This document shows, piece by piece, positions 17,405 to 25,985 of a stretch of 57,525 nucleotides of DNA. The position numbers were made by a program, and so were the translations under genes. The notes beneath the pieces are model-generated. The model did no database searches, was not told the DNA's origin, and saw nothing but the letters and a program-made list of their open reading frames with translations. The stretch lies in assembly GCA_964427535.1 (NCBI GenBank), contig CAYRVF010000014.1:1-57525 (forward strand), written 5' to 3'. The first letter of the stretch is position 1. Every line of letters starts with the position of its first letter. This DNA is from CAYRVF01 sp964427535 (GTDB lineage Bacteria; Chloroflexota; Ktedonobacteria; Ktedonobacterales; JADMIN01).

Positions 17405-18409
17405 ATGCGCTATGTAGTGGGTATTGACGGCGGCGGCACGAAGACGACCGCGGCCGTGTTCGGCGAAGGCCTGGGCGTGCTCGGACATGGAATGACGGGA
17501 CCAGCGAACTACCGCTCGATTGGCATGGAAGCGGCCAGCACCAATATCGCCGAAGCGGTCTCTGCGGCGCTGGGCAACGCGGGCATCGTTCTGAGCCAGG
17601 TGGACGCCATCTGCACGTGTCTCGCGGGCTTCGATACCGAGCTCGATCTCCCCGTGCCACAGCGCGCGTTTCGCCTGCTCGACTATGACGGGCCGACAAT
17701 CCTGGAAAATGACGTGGTCGGCGCGTGGGCAGGCGCGACCGAGGCCCAGCCAGGCATCGTGGTCATCGCCGGAACCGGGGCGACCGCGCTCGGCATGAAT
17801 GCACGCGGCGACCTCTGGCGCGTCGACGGCTGGGACTTCATCCTCGGCGACGCAGGCAGTGGATACGCGATCGGACTGGCGGCCATTCGCGCGGCGATGG
17901 CGATGTTCGACGGGCGCTTAGAGCCGACGCCGCTCGTCGAGGCGCTTGCCACGGCTTACGGCATCGACAGCCCGGAGGCGATGCGACGGCTCGTCGACAG
18001 CACCCACTTCGGTAAGTTCGAGATCTCGTCGTTCGCCTCGCACGTGGCCGCGACCGCCGAGCGCGGCGATCCGGTCGCGCAGTCCATTCTCGCGGAGGCC
18101 GGGCATGACCTCGGCACCAGTGCCGTCGCAATCGTGCATAAGCTCGAAATGTCCGGCGACGAGTTCCCGGTGAGCACCGTGGGCAGCGTCTTCAAAGCCA
18201 CGCCGTGGGTCACCGAGCCCTTCCGCGACGTCATCTCGCAAGCCGCGCCGCATGCCACATATGGCCCACCCCTCCATCCGCCGGAAGAGGGCGCCGCGAT
18301 CCTCGCGCTAAACCGTCTGGACGACGGCGACACCGGCTCGTGGACACTCGGCACCGGCAAGCGGCGGATTCGGCGCGGCATCACCATCGGCGAGGCACGC
18401 CGGGCATGA
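17405..18409 (+). CDS. BadF/BadG-type ATPase, N-acetylglucosamine kinase-like
   Basis: This is a 334-residue ASKHA-fold kinase. The phosphate-1 motif is VVGIDGGGTKTTAAVF, the second phosphate motif IVVIAGTGATALGMN, and the adenosine-side motif around AGHDLGTSAVAIV. These match the BadF/BcrA/NAGK group that phosphorylates amino sugars. GGAGG lies 8 nt before ATG 17405. The stop codon overlaps the start of the phosphatase gene by four bases (ATGA), so the two are translationally coupled and may act in the same amino-sugar or cell-wall recycling step. Confidence 0.88.
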   Translation: MRYVVGIDGGGTKTTAAVFGEGLGVLGHGMTGPANYRSIGMEAASTNIAEAVSAALGNAGIVLSQVDAICTCLAGFDTELDLPVPQRAFRLLDYDGPTILENDVVGAWAGATEAQPGIVVIAGTGATALGMNARGDLWRVDGWDFILGDAGSGYAIGLAAIRAAMAMFDGRLEPTPLVEALATAYGIDSPEAMRRLVDSTHFGKFEISSFASHVAATAERGDPVAQSILAEAGHDLGTSAVAIVHKLEMSGDEFPVSTVGSVFKATPWVTEPFRDVISQAAPHATYGPPLHPPEEGAAILALNRLDDGDTGSWTLGTGKRRIRRGITIGEARRA

Positions 18410-19107
18410 CATCCGGCGGTTCGCCTGTGCCTCCGGCGTCGCGGCCCGCTGGCAGCCTTGGCGCGGACGTCACGCGGCTCGTGCTGGTGCGGCATGGCGA
18501 GGCCGAGGGCAACCGCGAGCTGCGCTACCTCGGCTCCAGCGATGTCGCGCTGACGAAGCGCGGCGAGGCGCAGGCGATCCAGCTCCGCGAGGCGCTGCGT
18601 CCGTTTCCGCTGCGTGCCATCTACACTAGTCCGCTGCGGCGCGCCAGCGAGACGGCCGGCGCACTTGCGGCAGAGCGCGACCTCACGCCGATTCCGTGGG
18701 CCGACCTGCGCGAGGAAGACTTCGGCGTTTGGGAGCGCCTGACACACGCCGAAGCGCGTGAACGCGACCCCGACACGCTCGCCGCGTGGGACTCAGGCGC
18801 CGATGTCGCCCCACCCGGCGGCGAGAGCCTGACGGATGTGCGCGCCCGAGCCGTCGCCGCGGCGGATGCCCTTGCTGGCCGCCACTCAGGAGAAACCATC
18901 GCCTTGGTCAGCCACGTCGGCCCGATCAAGGCGCTGGTCTGCGCCGCGCTCGGCCTGCCTGTCGCTGGCGCACGGCGCATCTGGCTCGATCCGGCGAGCA
19001 TCACCGTGCTCGATTGGCGTCCCGCCCCAACTGGCGCGAGCGGGACGCTGCGCATCTTCAACGCGGTCGCGCACCTCGACCCGCCGGTCCGCTGGCTTCA
19101 GCCATAG
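18406..19107 (+). CDS. histidine phosphatase (phosphoglycerate-mutase-like)
   Basis: This is a 233-residue histidine-phosphatase-superfamily enzyme. The RHG motif is LVLVRHGEAEGNRE, the second arginine segment is YTSPLRRASETA, the catalytic acid region is LREEDFGVWE, and the second histidine is in ALVSHVGPIKA. It probably dephosphorylates a small metabolite rather than acting in glycolysis; homologues include alpha-ribazole phosphatase and mannosyl-3-phosphoglycerate-type enzymes. Its ATG overlaps the stop of the upstream sugar kinase gene. Confidence 0.9.
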   Translation: MTSGGSPVPPASRPAGSLGADVTRLVLVRHGEAEGNRELRYLGSSDVALTKRGEAQAIQLREALRPFPLRAIYTSPLRRASETAGALAAERDLTPIPWADLREEDFGVWERLTHAEARERDPDTLAAWDSGADVAPPGGESLTDVRARAVAAADALAGRHSGETIALVSHVGPIKALVCAALGLPVAGARRIWLDPASITVLDWRPAPTGASGTLRIFNAVAHLDPPVRWLQP

Positions 19108-19234
19108 CCGCATCGGGTACGCCGGACAATCTGGCCTGAAAGTTGCCACCGCCCTCCCAGAGAACACGCAGCGTGTTCCGCGACATCGCGCGAACCGGCA
19201 CGAACAGAGCTGAGGCATGGGGGAGGCACACACG

Positions 19235-20020
19235 ATGGCCAGCGACACACACGACGACAACCCGGTCGGCCAGCTCCTCGAGCAGTTTGCGCTCGGACAG
19301 CGGCGGTTCCCAGGCCTGGACCTGACGGGCGCGAAGCTGCACGGAATCAAGCTGTTGGGCATCGAGCTGCCCGACGCGGTTCTGGAGAAGGCTGACCTCT
19401 CAGCGAGCGACCTGACGGGCGCCGACCTCTCGGGCGCCGACCTCTACATGGCGAATCTGTCCGAGACTCGTCTCGTGGATGCCAACCTCGACCGCGCAGT
19501 GCTGACAAAGGCCAACCTGCACCAGGCTGAGGCAACCAGTGCGACCTTGCGCGGTGCGCATCTGGATGACGCCCTGCTCATCGAAGCCGACCTCGTAGGC
19601 GCTGATCTGACTGGCGCGGACCTGAGGAAGGCAAAGCTCACCCGCGCGAAGCTGAGCAGCGCCGTCATCCGCAACGCCACGCTGGATGACGTGGAAGGCC
19701 AACAGGCGATGCTCGAATCCGCCGATCTCTCGGGGTCGAGCCTACACAAAGCCAAGCTCGCCGAGTCAGAGATGAACTACGCCATCGCGCGCAACGCCAA
19801 TTTCTCAGGCGCGGACCTCGACCACGCGCACCTCAAGCACGCCGACCTCTCGGGTTCCGATCTGACGCACGCCAGCATCCGCGGGACCAACTTCCGCGAC
19901 GCCGTGCTGCGGAACACGCGCTTCGAGCACGCCCGCGCGGAATCGCTCGATCTCGAAGGCGCCGACCTCGCCGGAGCGTACCTGGACGGCATCGACCAGC
20001 ACACGCAATCCGCACGGTAG
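19235..20020 (+). CDS. pentapeptide-repeat protein
   Basis: This is a 261-residue protein. After about 25 residues of leader, almost the whole length follows the A(D/N)LXX repeat, for example GADLSGADLYMANL, EADLVGADLTGADLRKA and HADLSGSDLTHASI, predicting a right-handed beta-helix of roughly 45 pentapeptides. Some members (MfpA, Qnr) mimic DNA and protect gyrase; most have unknown roles, and nothing here singles out a target. GGGGGAGG precedes ATG 19235 by 8 nt, preferred over the ATG at 19217. No signal peptide. Confidence 0.9.
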   Translation: MASDTHDDNPVGQLLEQFALGQRRFPGLDLTGAKLHGIKLLGIELPDAVLEKADLSASDLTGADLSGADLYMANLSETRLVDANLDRAVLTKANLHQAEATSATLRGAHLDDALLIEADLVGADLTGADLRKAKLTRAKLSSAVIRNATLDDVEGQQAMLESADLSGSSLHKAKLAESEMNYAIARNANFSGADLDHAHLKHADLSGSDLTHASIRGTNFRDAVLRNTRFEHARAESLDLEGADLAGAYLDGIDQHTQSAR

Positions 20021-20030
20021 CGCGGGCTGG

Positions 20031-20092
20031 CTGGCCCCCTCTCTCGGCGTCAGCTGGGACAGAGGGTCAGGGGGAGGGGGCCGTTCTCAACT
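20031..20092. repeat. C/G-rich hairpin repeat copy
   Basis: GGCCCCCTCTCTC and AGGGGGAGGGGGCC arms flank an imperfect centre just after the pentapeptide gene. It belongs to the dispersed hairpin family and could serve as a terminator without a T-run. Confidence 0.65.
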
Positions 20093-20160
20093 CTGCCTTG
20101 ACGTGGCGGAACGCTCGGTTGACAATGGGCATGTCTGCCGAGACAAAGGAGAGCGGCGCC

Positions 20161-20736
20161 ATGCCCGAGGGAACGCAAGTCACCAGCACAGCCGATGCGA
20201 GCCAGCGAGGAGGTGCCGAGACGTCCGGAGAGGCGCGCACGCCTCTTACCAGGCGTACAGGCAGCTCCTGGGCACGCCGGATGTTTTACAGCACGTACAA
20301 GCGCCTGCCGCGGCCGTGGAAGCATCTCGCCGTCTGGCTCGGCTCACCCAAGATCACGCTGGGCGCGGCGGCGGTCATCCGCGACGACGAGGGGCGCGTG
20401 CTGCTGGCGCACCACACGTACCGACGCTCGGCGTGGAGCGTTCCCGGCGGGCTGGTGCGCCAGACCGAGCAGCCGGCCGAGGCGCTCGTACGCGAGATGC
20501 GCGAGGAACTCGACGTGAGCGCGACCGTCGGCGAGCTGATCTGCGCGGCAAAACATGTGCGCGGGCGGCACATGACGCTCTTCTATCTGGTCACGATCGC
20601 GGGCACGCCCACGATAGACGGCGCTGAAATCGACGAACTGCGCTACGTGCCCCTCGCCGAGGTGCCCGCGCTGACCGGCCCGCTCGCGCGCCCCTGGCTG
20701 GCATACATCCTCAAACGTGACGCGGAACGGACCTGA
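20161..20736 (+). CDS. Nudix hydrolase
   Basis: This is a 191-residue pyrophosphohydrolase. The Nudix box GX5EX7REUXEEXGU is present as GLVRQTEQPAEALVREMREELDV (read from GLVRQT to EELDV). It lies within an alpha/beta/alpha core beginning ITLGAAAVIRDDEGRVLLAHH. The ~65-residue N-terminal extension is low-complexity, then basic (RRMFYSTYKRLPRPWKHLAVWL), and may contact membrane or nucleic acid. The substrate (a nucleoside diphosphate linked to X) is unknown. AAGGAG 9 nt upstream decides for 20161 over ATGs at 20098 and 20125. Confidence 0.9.
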   Translation: MPEGTQVTSTADASQRGGAETSGEARTPLTRRTGSSWARRMFYSTYKRLPRPWKHLAVWLGSPKITLGAAAVIRDDEGRVLLAHHTYRRSAWSVPGGLVRQTEQPAEALVREMREELDVSATVGELICAAKHVRGRHMTLFYLVTIAGTPTIDGAEIDELRYVPLAEVPALTGPLARPWLAYILKRDAERT

Positions 20737-20754
20737 CCCCTTTCGTTTGGACAG

Positions 20755-20790
20755 AACCGCTCCCCCTACCCCTTCCCCATGAGGGGAGGG
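20755..20790. repeat. C/G-rich hairpin repeat copy
   Basis: CCCCTTCCCC-ATGA-GGGGAGGGG, preceded by CTCCCCCTA, lies between the Nudix and GNAT genes. It is another copy of the dispersed hairpin style. Confidence 0.65.
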
Positions 20791-20974
20791 GTCGCTATTC
20801 AGGTATGCCCGCGGACCGGTGCCGTTAGCGATACACCAGGCGGATAGTTCGTTCTGTAGCGGTAAGGCATGCCTCGCCCGTGACGGTACTTTCCGTTTAT
20901 ATAGGCCGCTCGCGTCGCGGATGGTGGCGCAGGGACATCGAGGAAGCGTCGATTGTGAACTGGAGATACACGTG

Positions 20975-21925
20975 ATGTCATTTGAGCGCGCGCGCATGCG
21001 ACAGTACCGGCCAGAGGACCTAGCACGGCTGCTGGCGTTCGTCGGCATGTGCAACGCCCGTACGGACGGCTGCGGCTACATCCATCCCGGCGATGTGCGC
21101 CACTTTCTGACCAACACGCTGCGCGGCGTTGGGGCGGAGCGGCATATCGGCCTCTACGAGGATGACTCCGGCGAGCTGCTCGCGGCGGCGCTGATCTATC
21201 CGTACCACGAAGGCGCCTTCGCGGCGCTTGTGCATCCCGATCAGCGCGGCACTCCGCTGGAGGAGGGCGTTATTGAGTGGTGCGAGGAGCAGACGCTGCT
21301 CTCCCAGGTGGAAGCCGGGCGTCAGAATAGCGAAGATATACGTATCGGCACGGAGGTGATGGACTGCGATCCAGTGCGGCAAGACATCCTGCGCCGCCGG
21401 GGCTATGTCGATCCTGGCGAGCCGTATCTGATGCACACGACACGCTCGCTGGAGGGGCCACTGCCCGAGCCGGTGCTGCCTGAGGGCTTCACGATTCGCA
21501 GCGTGGCGGGCGAGCACGAGGCGGGGCTGGCGGCGGCGGTCCATAACAGTGCGTTTCGTCCGAAGTGGCAGGCGGAGAGCTACCTGCAGGTGATGCGCGC
21601 CCCGGGATTCGACATCGACCACGAGTTGGTCGTCGTCGCCCCTGACGGCCAGTTCGCCGCTTTCCTGATCTACTGGCCTGATCCAGTCAGCCGCAGCGGC
21701 CTCTTCGAGCCGGTCGGCTGCCATGCGGACTTCCGCCGCCTAGGGCTGACGAAGGCGCTGATGTTCGCCGGAATGCGCCGTATGGTCGAGCGAGGCATGC
21801 GCACCGCGATGGTGCTCCACGAAACAGCCAACGCCGCCTCCACCGCGCTGTACGCCTCCGCTGGATTCCGTCCCCGCTACGCCATCAGCGACTATCGCAC
21901 CACGCCGCTCGTGAGCGAGAGCTGA
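20975..21925 (+). CDS. GNAT-family acetyltransferase (tandem-domain)
   Basis: This is a 316-residue protein. The N-terminal half (MRQYRPEDLARLLAFVGM onward) reads like a degenerate GNAT domain. The C-terminal half shows the acetyl-CoA fold: FTIRSVAGEHE..., ELVVVAPDGQFAAFLIYW, EPVGCHADFRRLGLTKALM, which carries the R/Q-x-x-G-x-G/A-like loop in the form RRLGLT, and YASAGFRPRY. Such tandem GNATs resemble mycothiol-synthase-type or Eis-like enzymes, but the substrate cannot be named. ATG 20975 follows GGAG; the longer open frame upstream has no support. Confidence 0.85.
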   Translation: MSFERARMRQYRPEDLARLLAFVGMCNARTDGCGYIHPGDVRHFLTNTLRGVGAERHIGLYEDDSGELLAAALIYPYHEGAFAALVHPDQRGTPLEEGVIEWCEEQTLLSQVEAGRQNSEDIRIGTEVMDCDPVRQDILRRRGYVDPGEPYLMHTTRSLEGPLPEPVLPEGFTIRSVAGEHEAGLAAAVHNSAFRPKWQAESYLQVMRAPGFDIDHELVVVAPDGQFAAFLIYWPDPVSRSGLFEPVGCHADFRRLGLTKALMFAGMRRMVERGMRTAMVLHETANAASTALYASAGFRPRYAISDYRTTPLVSES

Positions 21926-22029
21926 TGCCGAGGTGGCAGTGAGCGTGATAGACTGGCAAACTGGAACGCCCGACAGCGCACGCTGACGTGCGGTATCCGC
22001 GAATCACACGGAGGGGGAGAATCGCAACC

Positions 22030-22845
22030 ATGACGAAGACTGGGTACGCAGACGTGAACGGCGCGCGGCTCTACTACGAGGAGGAGGGCAGCGGGCCAGC
22101 GCTCGTCTTCGTGCATGCAGGCATTGCCAATCTGCGCATGTGGGACGACCAGATACCTGCCTTCGCCGGACGCTACCGCGTCGTCCGCTACGATGCGCGC
22201 GGGTTCGGCCGGTCGCCCATGCCCGACGCGCCCTTCTCGCTCAGCGAGGATCTCTTCGGGCTGATGCGGCACCTCGACATTCAGCGCGCCGTCTTCGTGG
22301 GCTGCTCGATGGGTGGCTCTACCATCGTCGACTTCGCGCTCAGCCATCCAGACAGCGTGCGCGCCCTCGTGACGGTCGGGGCTGGCGTGAGCGGCTTCCC
22401 GCCCTCCGAGGACGAGGTTGGGTTGTGGCAGCCGATCGAAGCCGCCTTCAAGGCGGGCGACCTCGACCAGGCGGTGGAGCTGACCGTTCGCTTGTGGGTG
22501 GATGGCCCTGGGCGCACGCCGGAGCAGGTCAACCCGACGGTGCGCGCACGGGTACGTGAGATGGAGCGCCAGAACCTTGCCGCGCCCGAGCCAGAGCACG
22601 CGACCCCGATCGAGCTCGACCCGCCCGCGTTTGGCAGGCTGGGCGAGATCGCCGCGCCCACGCTCGTGCTCGTCGGCGACCAGGATGTGCCCTCGATCCA
22701 GCGTACCGCGGATGCCCTCGCGAGCGGCATCCCAGGCGCGCGCAAGGTGGTGCTGCACGATACGGCGCACGTGCCGAGCATGGAGCAGCCCGACGAGTTC
22801 AATCGTCTCGTCGGCGACTTCCTGGCGAGCCTTCCATCCGCGTGA
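22030..22845 (+). CDS. alpha/beta hydrolase
   Basis: This is a 271-residue serine hydrolase. The oxyanion segment is LVFVHAGIANLRMWDD, the nucleophile elbow VFVGCSMGGSTI (Ser), the acid VLVGDQDVPS (Asp) and the histidine DTAHVPSMEQPDEF. The layout matches esterases and 3-oxoadipate enol-lactonase-like hydrolases, without lid features that would name a substrate. A purine-rich GGAGGGGG lies 12 nt before the ATG. Convergent with the methyltransferase gene. Confidence 0.9.
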   Translation: MTKTGYADVNGARLYYEEEGSGPALVFVHAGIANLRMWDDQIPAFAGRYRVVRYDARGFGRSPMPDAPFSLSEDLFGLMRHLDIQRAVFVGCSMGGSTIVDFALSHPDSVRALVTVGAGVSGFPPSEDEVGLWQPIEAAFKAGDLDQAVELTVRLWVDGPGRTPEQVNPTVRARVREMERQNLAAPEPEHATPIELDPPAFGRLGEIAAPTLVLVGDQDVPSIQRTADALASGIPGARKVVLHDTAHVPSMEQPDEFNRLVGDFLASLPSA

Positions 22846-22881
22846 GCAATGGCCCTCCGCTGTCAGCAGTGCCTTTCGCTC

Positions 22882-22924
22882 CACAGTACCTCACTGGCTC
22901 ACACCCGAGCGGTGAGGTACTGTG
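22882..22924. terminator. 13-bp perfect inverted repeat between convergent genes
   Basis: CACAGTACCTCAC (22882-22894) is perfectly complementary to GTGAGGTACTGTG (22912-22924) with a 17-nt loop. It spans the last codons of the minus-strand methyltransferase and the space after the alpha/beta hydrolase. It is a likely bidirectional terminator, although neither side has a T-run. Confidence 0.5.
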
Positions 22925-23729
22925 TCTCGATGGGAAACGACAACGATTCGGGGCCATCGTCCGGCGCGATGTGGGAGGCGAGCGCGGTACGAACCTGCTG
23001 CACCACGGCGGCACGTGTCTCGTCGTTTAGCCGGGACCACACGTCTGCCATCGGCGATGATTGGACGTAGGGCACAACGAACGCCTCCAGCGAGGGATAC
23101 CGCAGCAGTTGAGCGGCCATCGTGCTCCGGACGTTGCGGAACCCGGCCGCCGCTACCTCTGCCGCTATCCCCTCGCCATCGCCGAGGACGAACGGCGGCA
23201 GGACCTCCGCGCCAGGACTCACATAGCGTGCCCAGGCTTGACCCAGCGCCTGAAAGCCCGGACTATGCTCAATCGCCCGCCACACACTGAGGACGAGGCG
23301 GCCTCCTGGCGCCAGGACACGGCGCATCTCGCGGAGGGCGCCCGCCCGATCAGGGAAGTACTGGAGGCCCTGCTGACAGAGCACAAGCGTGAAGGCCGCG
23401 TCCGCGAACGGCAGCGCCTGCGCCGGGCCTTCAGACCAGGCGATGGCGCCCTCCGGGTCATGGGCGCGGGCGACATCGAGCATGCGGGCATTGATATCGA
23501 CTCCGGCCACGGTCGCCATGGCCCCCGCCACACGCTGCGCCTCCAGGGCCACCACGCCGGTCCCGCAGGCCACGTCGAGGATGCGATCGTCCGTTTGTGG
23601 CGTGGCGCGGGCCACTAGGTCGACCGCCCACGGGGAGAAGATGGTCGGCACTAACGACCGCTCATAGCGTTCCGCGAGCGACTGGGGCAGGTCCCCCTCG
23701 CGATACCACTGGTCAGGCTGGCTCATCAT
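22899..23729 (-). CDS. SAM-dependent methyltransferase (UbiE/class I)
   Basis: This is a 276-residue class I methyltransferase. Motif I is RILDVACGTGVVALEA, motif II AGVDINARMLDVA, motif IV PFADAAFTLVLCQQGLQYF, and the post-IV segment LREMRRVLAPGGRLVLSVW is typical of small-molecule (UbiE/COQ5-like) enzymes. The C-terminal region is variable and defines an unknown acceptor. The MM start at 23729 has a modest GGAAAGG upstream; the frame is open to 24005 but enters non-coding sequence. Confidence 0.88.
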   Translation of the reverse strand: MMSQPDQWYREGDLPQSLAERYERSLVPTIFSPWAVDLVARATPQTDDRILDVACGTGVVALEAQRVAGAMATVAGVDINARMLDVARAHDPEGAIAWSEGPAQALPFADAAFTLVLCQQGLQYFPDRAGALREMRRVLAPGGRLVLSVWRAIEHSPGFQALGQAWARYVSPGAEVLPPFVLGDGEGIAAEVAAAGFRNVRSTMAAQLLRYPSLEAFVVPYVQSSPMADVWSRLNDETRAAVVQQVRTALASHIAPDDGPESLSFPIETQYLTARV

Positions 23730-23983
23730 CTTGGCGCACCTTTCCATATTAGGCCAATGGCCCGTACGTCTCTGCCACGGCATCGTGGGCGAATCTCGTC
23801 CCGACCATGACGTATACGTGACGGGGTACACCTCGCGACCATCAATCCCACACGCGCTTTGCCCAACCAGCAAGATCACAAAGGACAGGCTGCGCCGTGC
23901 TGGTGGGCGCTCCGGTATGCATCCTGCGGCTCCATGCGGTAGCGCATGCGTCAGTCCGAACGAGGAAGAAGGGAGCGGCGACC

Positions 23984-24832
23984 ATGGCGAGCACACCAGG
24001 CACACCGGGCGCGACGCAGACCAGCGAGCTGATCCGCCGCAAACTCGAGGCGTTCGACCGCATCGAGGAGGACTTTCTCGCCAGTTTCAGCTTCGTGCAG
24101 GAGGTCCACGGGCAGCGCCGGTTCGAGACATTTCCGCTCTCGCACAGCATACGCTACCTGCACGCGCTCTACATCTGTGAGTGCAAGGACCGGCTGCTCA
24201 GCGTCTCGCGGACCATTCCGCGCTACGACGGCGCGCACTGTCTGGAGTTGCTGCGCGGCTGGCAAGAGGGGCGAACCGCCGACGTCGTCGCGTTCATCTA
24301 CAGCAAGCTGGATGGGCAGCCCTTCGGCGAAATTTCGCGGCAGGTCGAAGAAGCCGAGCGCGCGGGCGACACCCCGCTCGCCCACCGGCTGATCTCCGGC
24401 CGGAGAGTGCTGCTGAACCGCAACTTCACCCTCTCCGCGGCGCTCGACGCCATCTTCACCCCCGCGCCGGAGCATCTGCGGGCGGAGGTACGCACCCTCT
24501 GCGAGCGCGCCGGGCACACGCCGGATGCGATTGACCGCCAGCTCGCCGAGCTGAACACCGATCTGTATACGTTCGTGGCGGGCGCCGAGCTGGCCCGGCG
24601 CAACATGCTGGTGATGAACCGGATGGGGGTGCGTGTCACGGACGTCGCGGGCGACCGGCCGGGCGAGCGCACCGACCGCGTGCAGCCGCCCGCCTTGCCC
24701 GCACCACCATACGCGGAGGAGACTATCTCTGGCGAGCAAACACAGGTGTCGCTGGGCTGGTCCGCCCCACGCCGCACGGAGGAAGCGCATGTAACGAGTG
24801 AGCCGGACGCTGGCCCGGCCACAAGCGCCTGA
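23984..24832 (+). CDS. hypothetical protein, mostly helical
   Basis: This is a 282-residue soluble protein of no recognised family. Residues 15-210 are helical and conserved-looking, with patches LEAFDRIEEDFLASFSFVQEVHG, YLHALYICECKDRLLSVSRTI and YTFVAGAELARRNMLVMNRMG. The last ~70 residues are Pro/Glu-rich and disordered. There is no signal peptide or membrane span. GGGAG sits about 8 nt before the ATG, and codon use matches its neighbours, so it is likely real. A terminator hairpin follows at 25002. Confidence 0.7.
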   Translation: MASTPGTPGATQTSELIRRKLEAFDRIEEDFLASFSFVQEVHGQRRFETFPLSHSIRYLHALYICECKDRLLSVSRTIPRYDGAHCLELLRGWQEGRTADVVAFIYSKLDGQPFGEISRQVEEAERAGDTPLAHRLISGRRVLLNRNFTLSAALDAIFTPAPEHLRAEVRTLCERAGHTPDAIDRQLAELNTDLYTFVAGAELARRNMLVMNRMGVRVTDVAGDRPGERTDRVQPPALPAPPYAEETISGEQTQVSLGWSAPRRTEEAHVTSEPDAGPATSA

Positions 24833-25001
24833 AACCAGCGACTGCGCCGCCTGCCGCTGCCGCATGGTATAGTATCGCTACCACTAGCAGTCAGGTGGTC
24901 TAGAACCGAACGTCACATGGTCGCAACGACGTACCGGGGACACGCTCTCGAACAGCCTCCCTGGTAAATTGCACGTGCCCGCGCCACTCGTACGCGCGCC
25001 G

Positions 25002-25032
25002 CTGACTGGCGGCTCCGCTGGTCAGTCGTTTT
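25002..25032 (+). terminator. Rho-independent terminator
   Basis: CTGACTGGCG (25002-25011) pairs with CGCTGGTCAG (25016-25025), two G-T wobbles, tight GCTC loop, followed by TCGTTTTG. It ends transcription from the hypothetical gene about 170 bp upstream. The rest of 24833-25240 has a possible -10 (TATAGT near 24868) but no gene I can support. Confidence 0.7.
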
Positions 25033-25240
25033 GTGGTGCCCACGATTTCGCATCATCCCCCAGCGGGCGCCACTGACCTCTACTCCTGATGCCCTCGATG
25101 GCGGCTGACGCTGTGCCGCCGCTTCCGGCTGCCTCCGGCCCGCGTGCCCTCCACTGCAGCCGCCTGCCCGCGCGCCTCCCATCTGGTCCTTCCCCCATCG
25201 AACGCGAATTCGACTCGGAAGACAGACTGGGAGAACCGTC

Positions 25241-25909
25241 ATGGAACGTCTCTGTGGCAGGCGCCGCATCGACTTGGAGGGTCGCGAGCTGACCCAGATG
25301 GTAGCGCCGTATACCCGCGTGCTGGTCGATTTGGGCACGGGCGATGGCCGCTTCATCGACTCGTGCGCCCGGATGGACGCGGCAACCTTCGCGCTCGGCA
25401 TCGATGCCTGCCGTGACGCGCTGATCGAGCGCTCGCGACGCGCACCAGCTAACGCGCTCTATCTCATCGCCAACGCGCTTGCGCTGCCCGCCGACCTGGA
25501 CGGGCTGGCGACGCGCGTGACCATCACGTTTCCGTGGGGCACGCTGCTCACGGGGCTGCTGACTGGTCACGACGAGCTGCGCGCGCGCCTCGCCGCGATG
25601 GCGCGCCCGAACGCGCGGCTGGAGATCCGCCTCAACGCGGGCGCGCTCGCCGAGGCGGGGTGGACACTGGAGTCCGGGAGTGAGCGTGTGCGCCAGGTGC
25701 TGCGCGCCGCGGGGTTCACGATGTCCGCGCCGGTGCCGCTCGACGCGACCGATCTGCGCGCCTATCCCTCGACGTGGGCACACCGGCTGGCGTTCGGCCG
25801 TGACCCGCGTGCGGTGTACCTGACCGGCGAGCGCCTGCGCCTGGGAGTGGAGGCACTGGGCGCCGTCTATGCTGGTGGGCGGTCCGCGCCTTGCCGGGAG
25901 GATGCGTAA
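25241..25909 (+). CDS. KamB/NpmA-like 16S rRNA (adenine-1408-N1)-methyltransferase
   Basis: This is a 222-residue SAM-dependent RNA methyltransferase. VLVDLGTGDGRFIDSCARMD is motif I, LGIDACRDALIERSRRA motif II. The diagnostic block VTITFPWGTLLTGLL and the late STWAHRLAFGRDPRAVYLTG match the two Trp-containing loops that clamp A1408 in KamB and NpmA. Known members methylate N1 of A1408 in helix 44 and confer kanamycin/apramycin resistance. GGGAG precedes the ATG by about 9 nt. It stands alone, without aminoglycoside biosynthesis genes or mobile-element signs nearby, so it may be an intrinsic chromosomal modification gene. Confidence 0.85.
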   Translation: MERLCGRRRIDLEGRELTQMVAPYTRVLVDLGTGDGRFIDSCARMDAATFALGIDACRDALIERSRRAPANALYLIANALALPADLDGLATRVTITFPWGTLLTGLLTGHDELRARLAAMARPNARLEIRLNAGALAEAGWTLESGSERVRQVLRAAGFTMSAPVPLDATDLRAYPSTWAHRLAFGRDPRAVYLTGERLRLGVEALGAVYAGGRSAPCREDA

Positions 25910-25943
25910 CGCCTCGCGCGTCGTGTAGTGGCCTAGAGCATAG

Positions 25944-25985
25944 CAGTGGGGTACGTCTGGTGTCGTACCGAGACGTGCCCCACTG
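25944..25985. terminator. long hairpin after the KamB-like gene
   Basis: CAGTGGGG (25944-25951) pairs with CCCCACTG (25978-25985), continued by ACGTCT/AGACGT and GGT/ACC with one wobble and one bulged G, giving about 18 bp around a GTCGT loop. It is 35 bp after the stop codon and probably ends transcription in one or both directions. Its right arm overlaps a second hairpin (25973-26004), so the two are mutually exclusive. Confidence 0.6.

Noticed and set aside
24860..24930. Possible tRNA or small RNA near TATAGT
   Set aside because: No cloverleaf, no CCA-like acceptor pairing and no terminator close behind.
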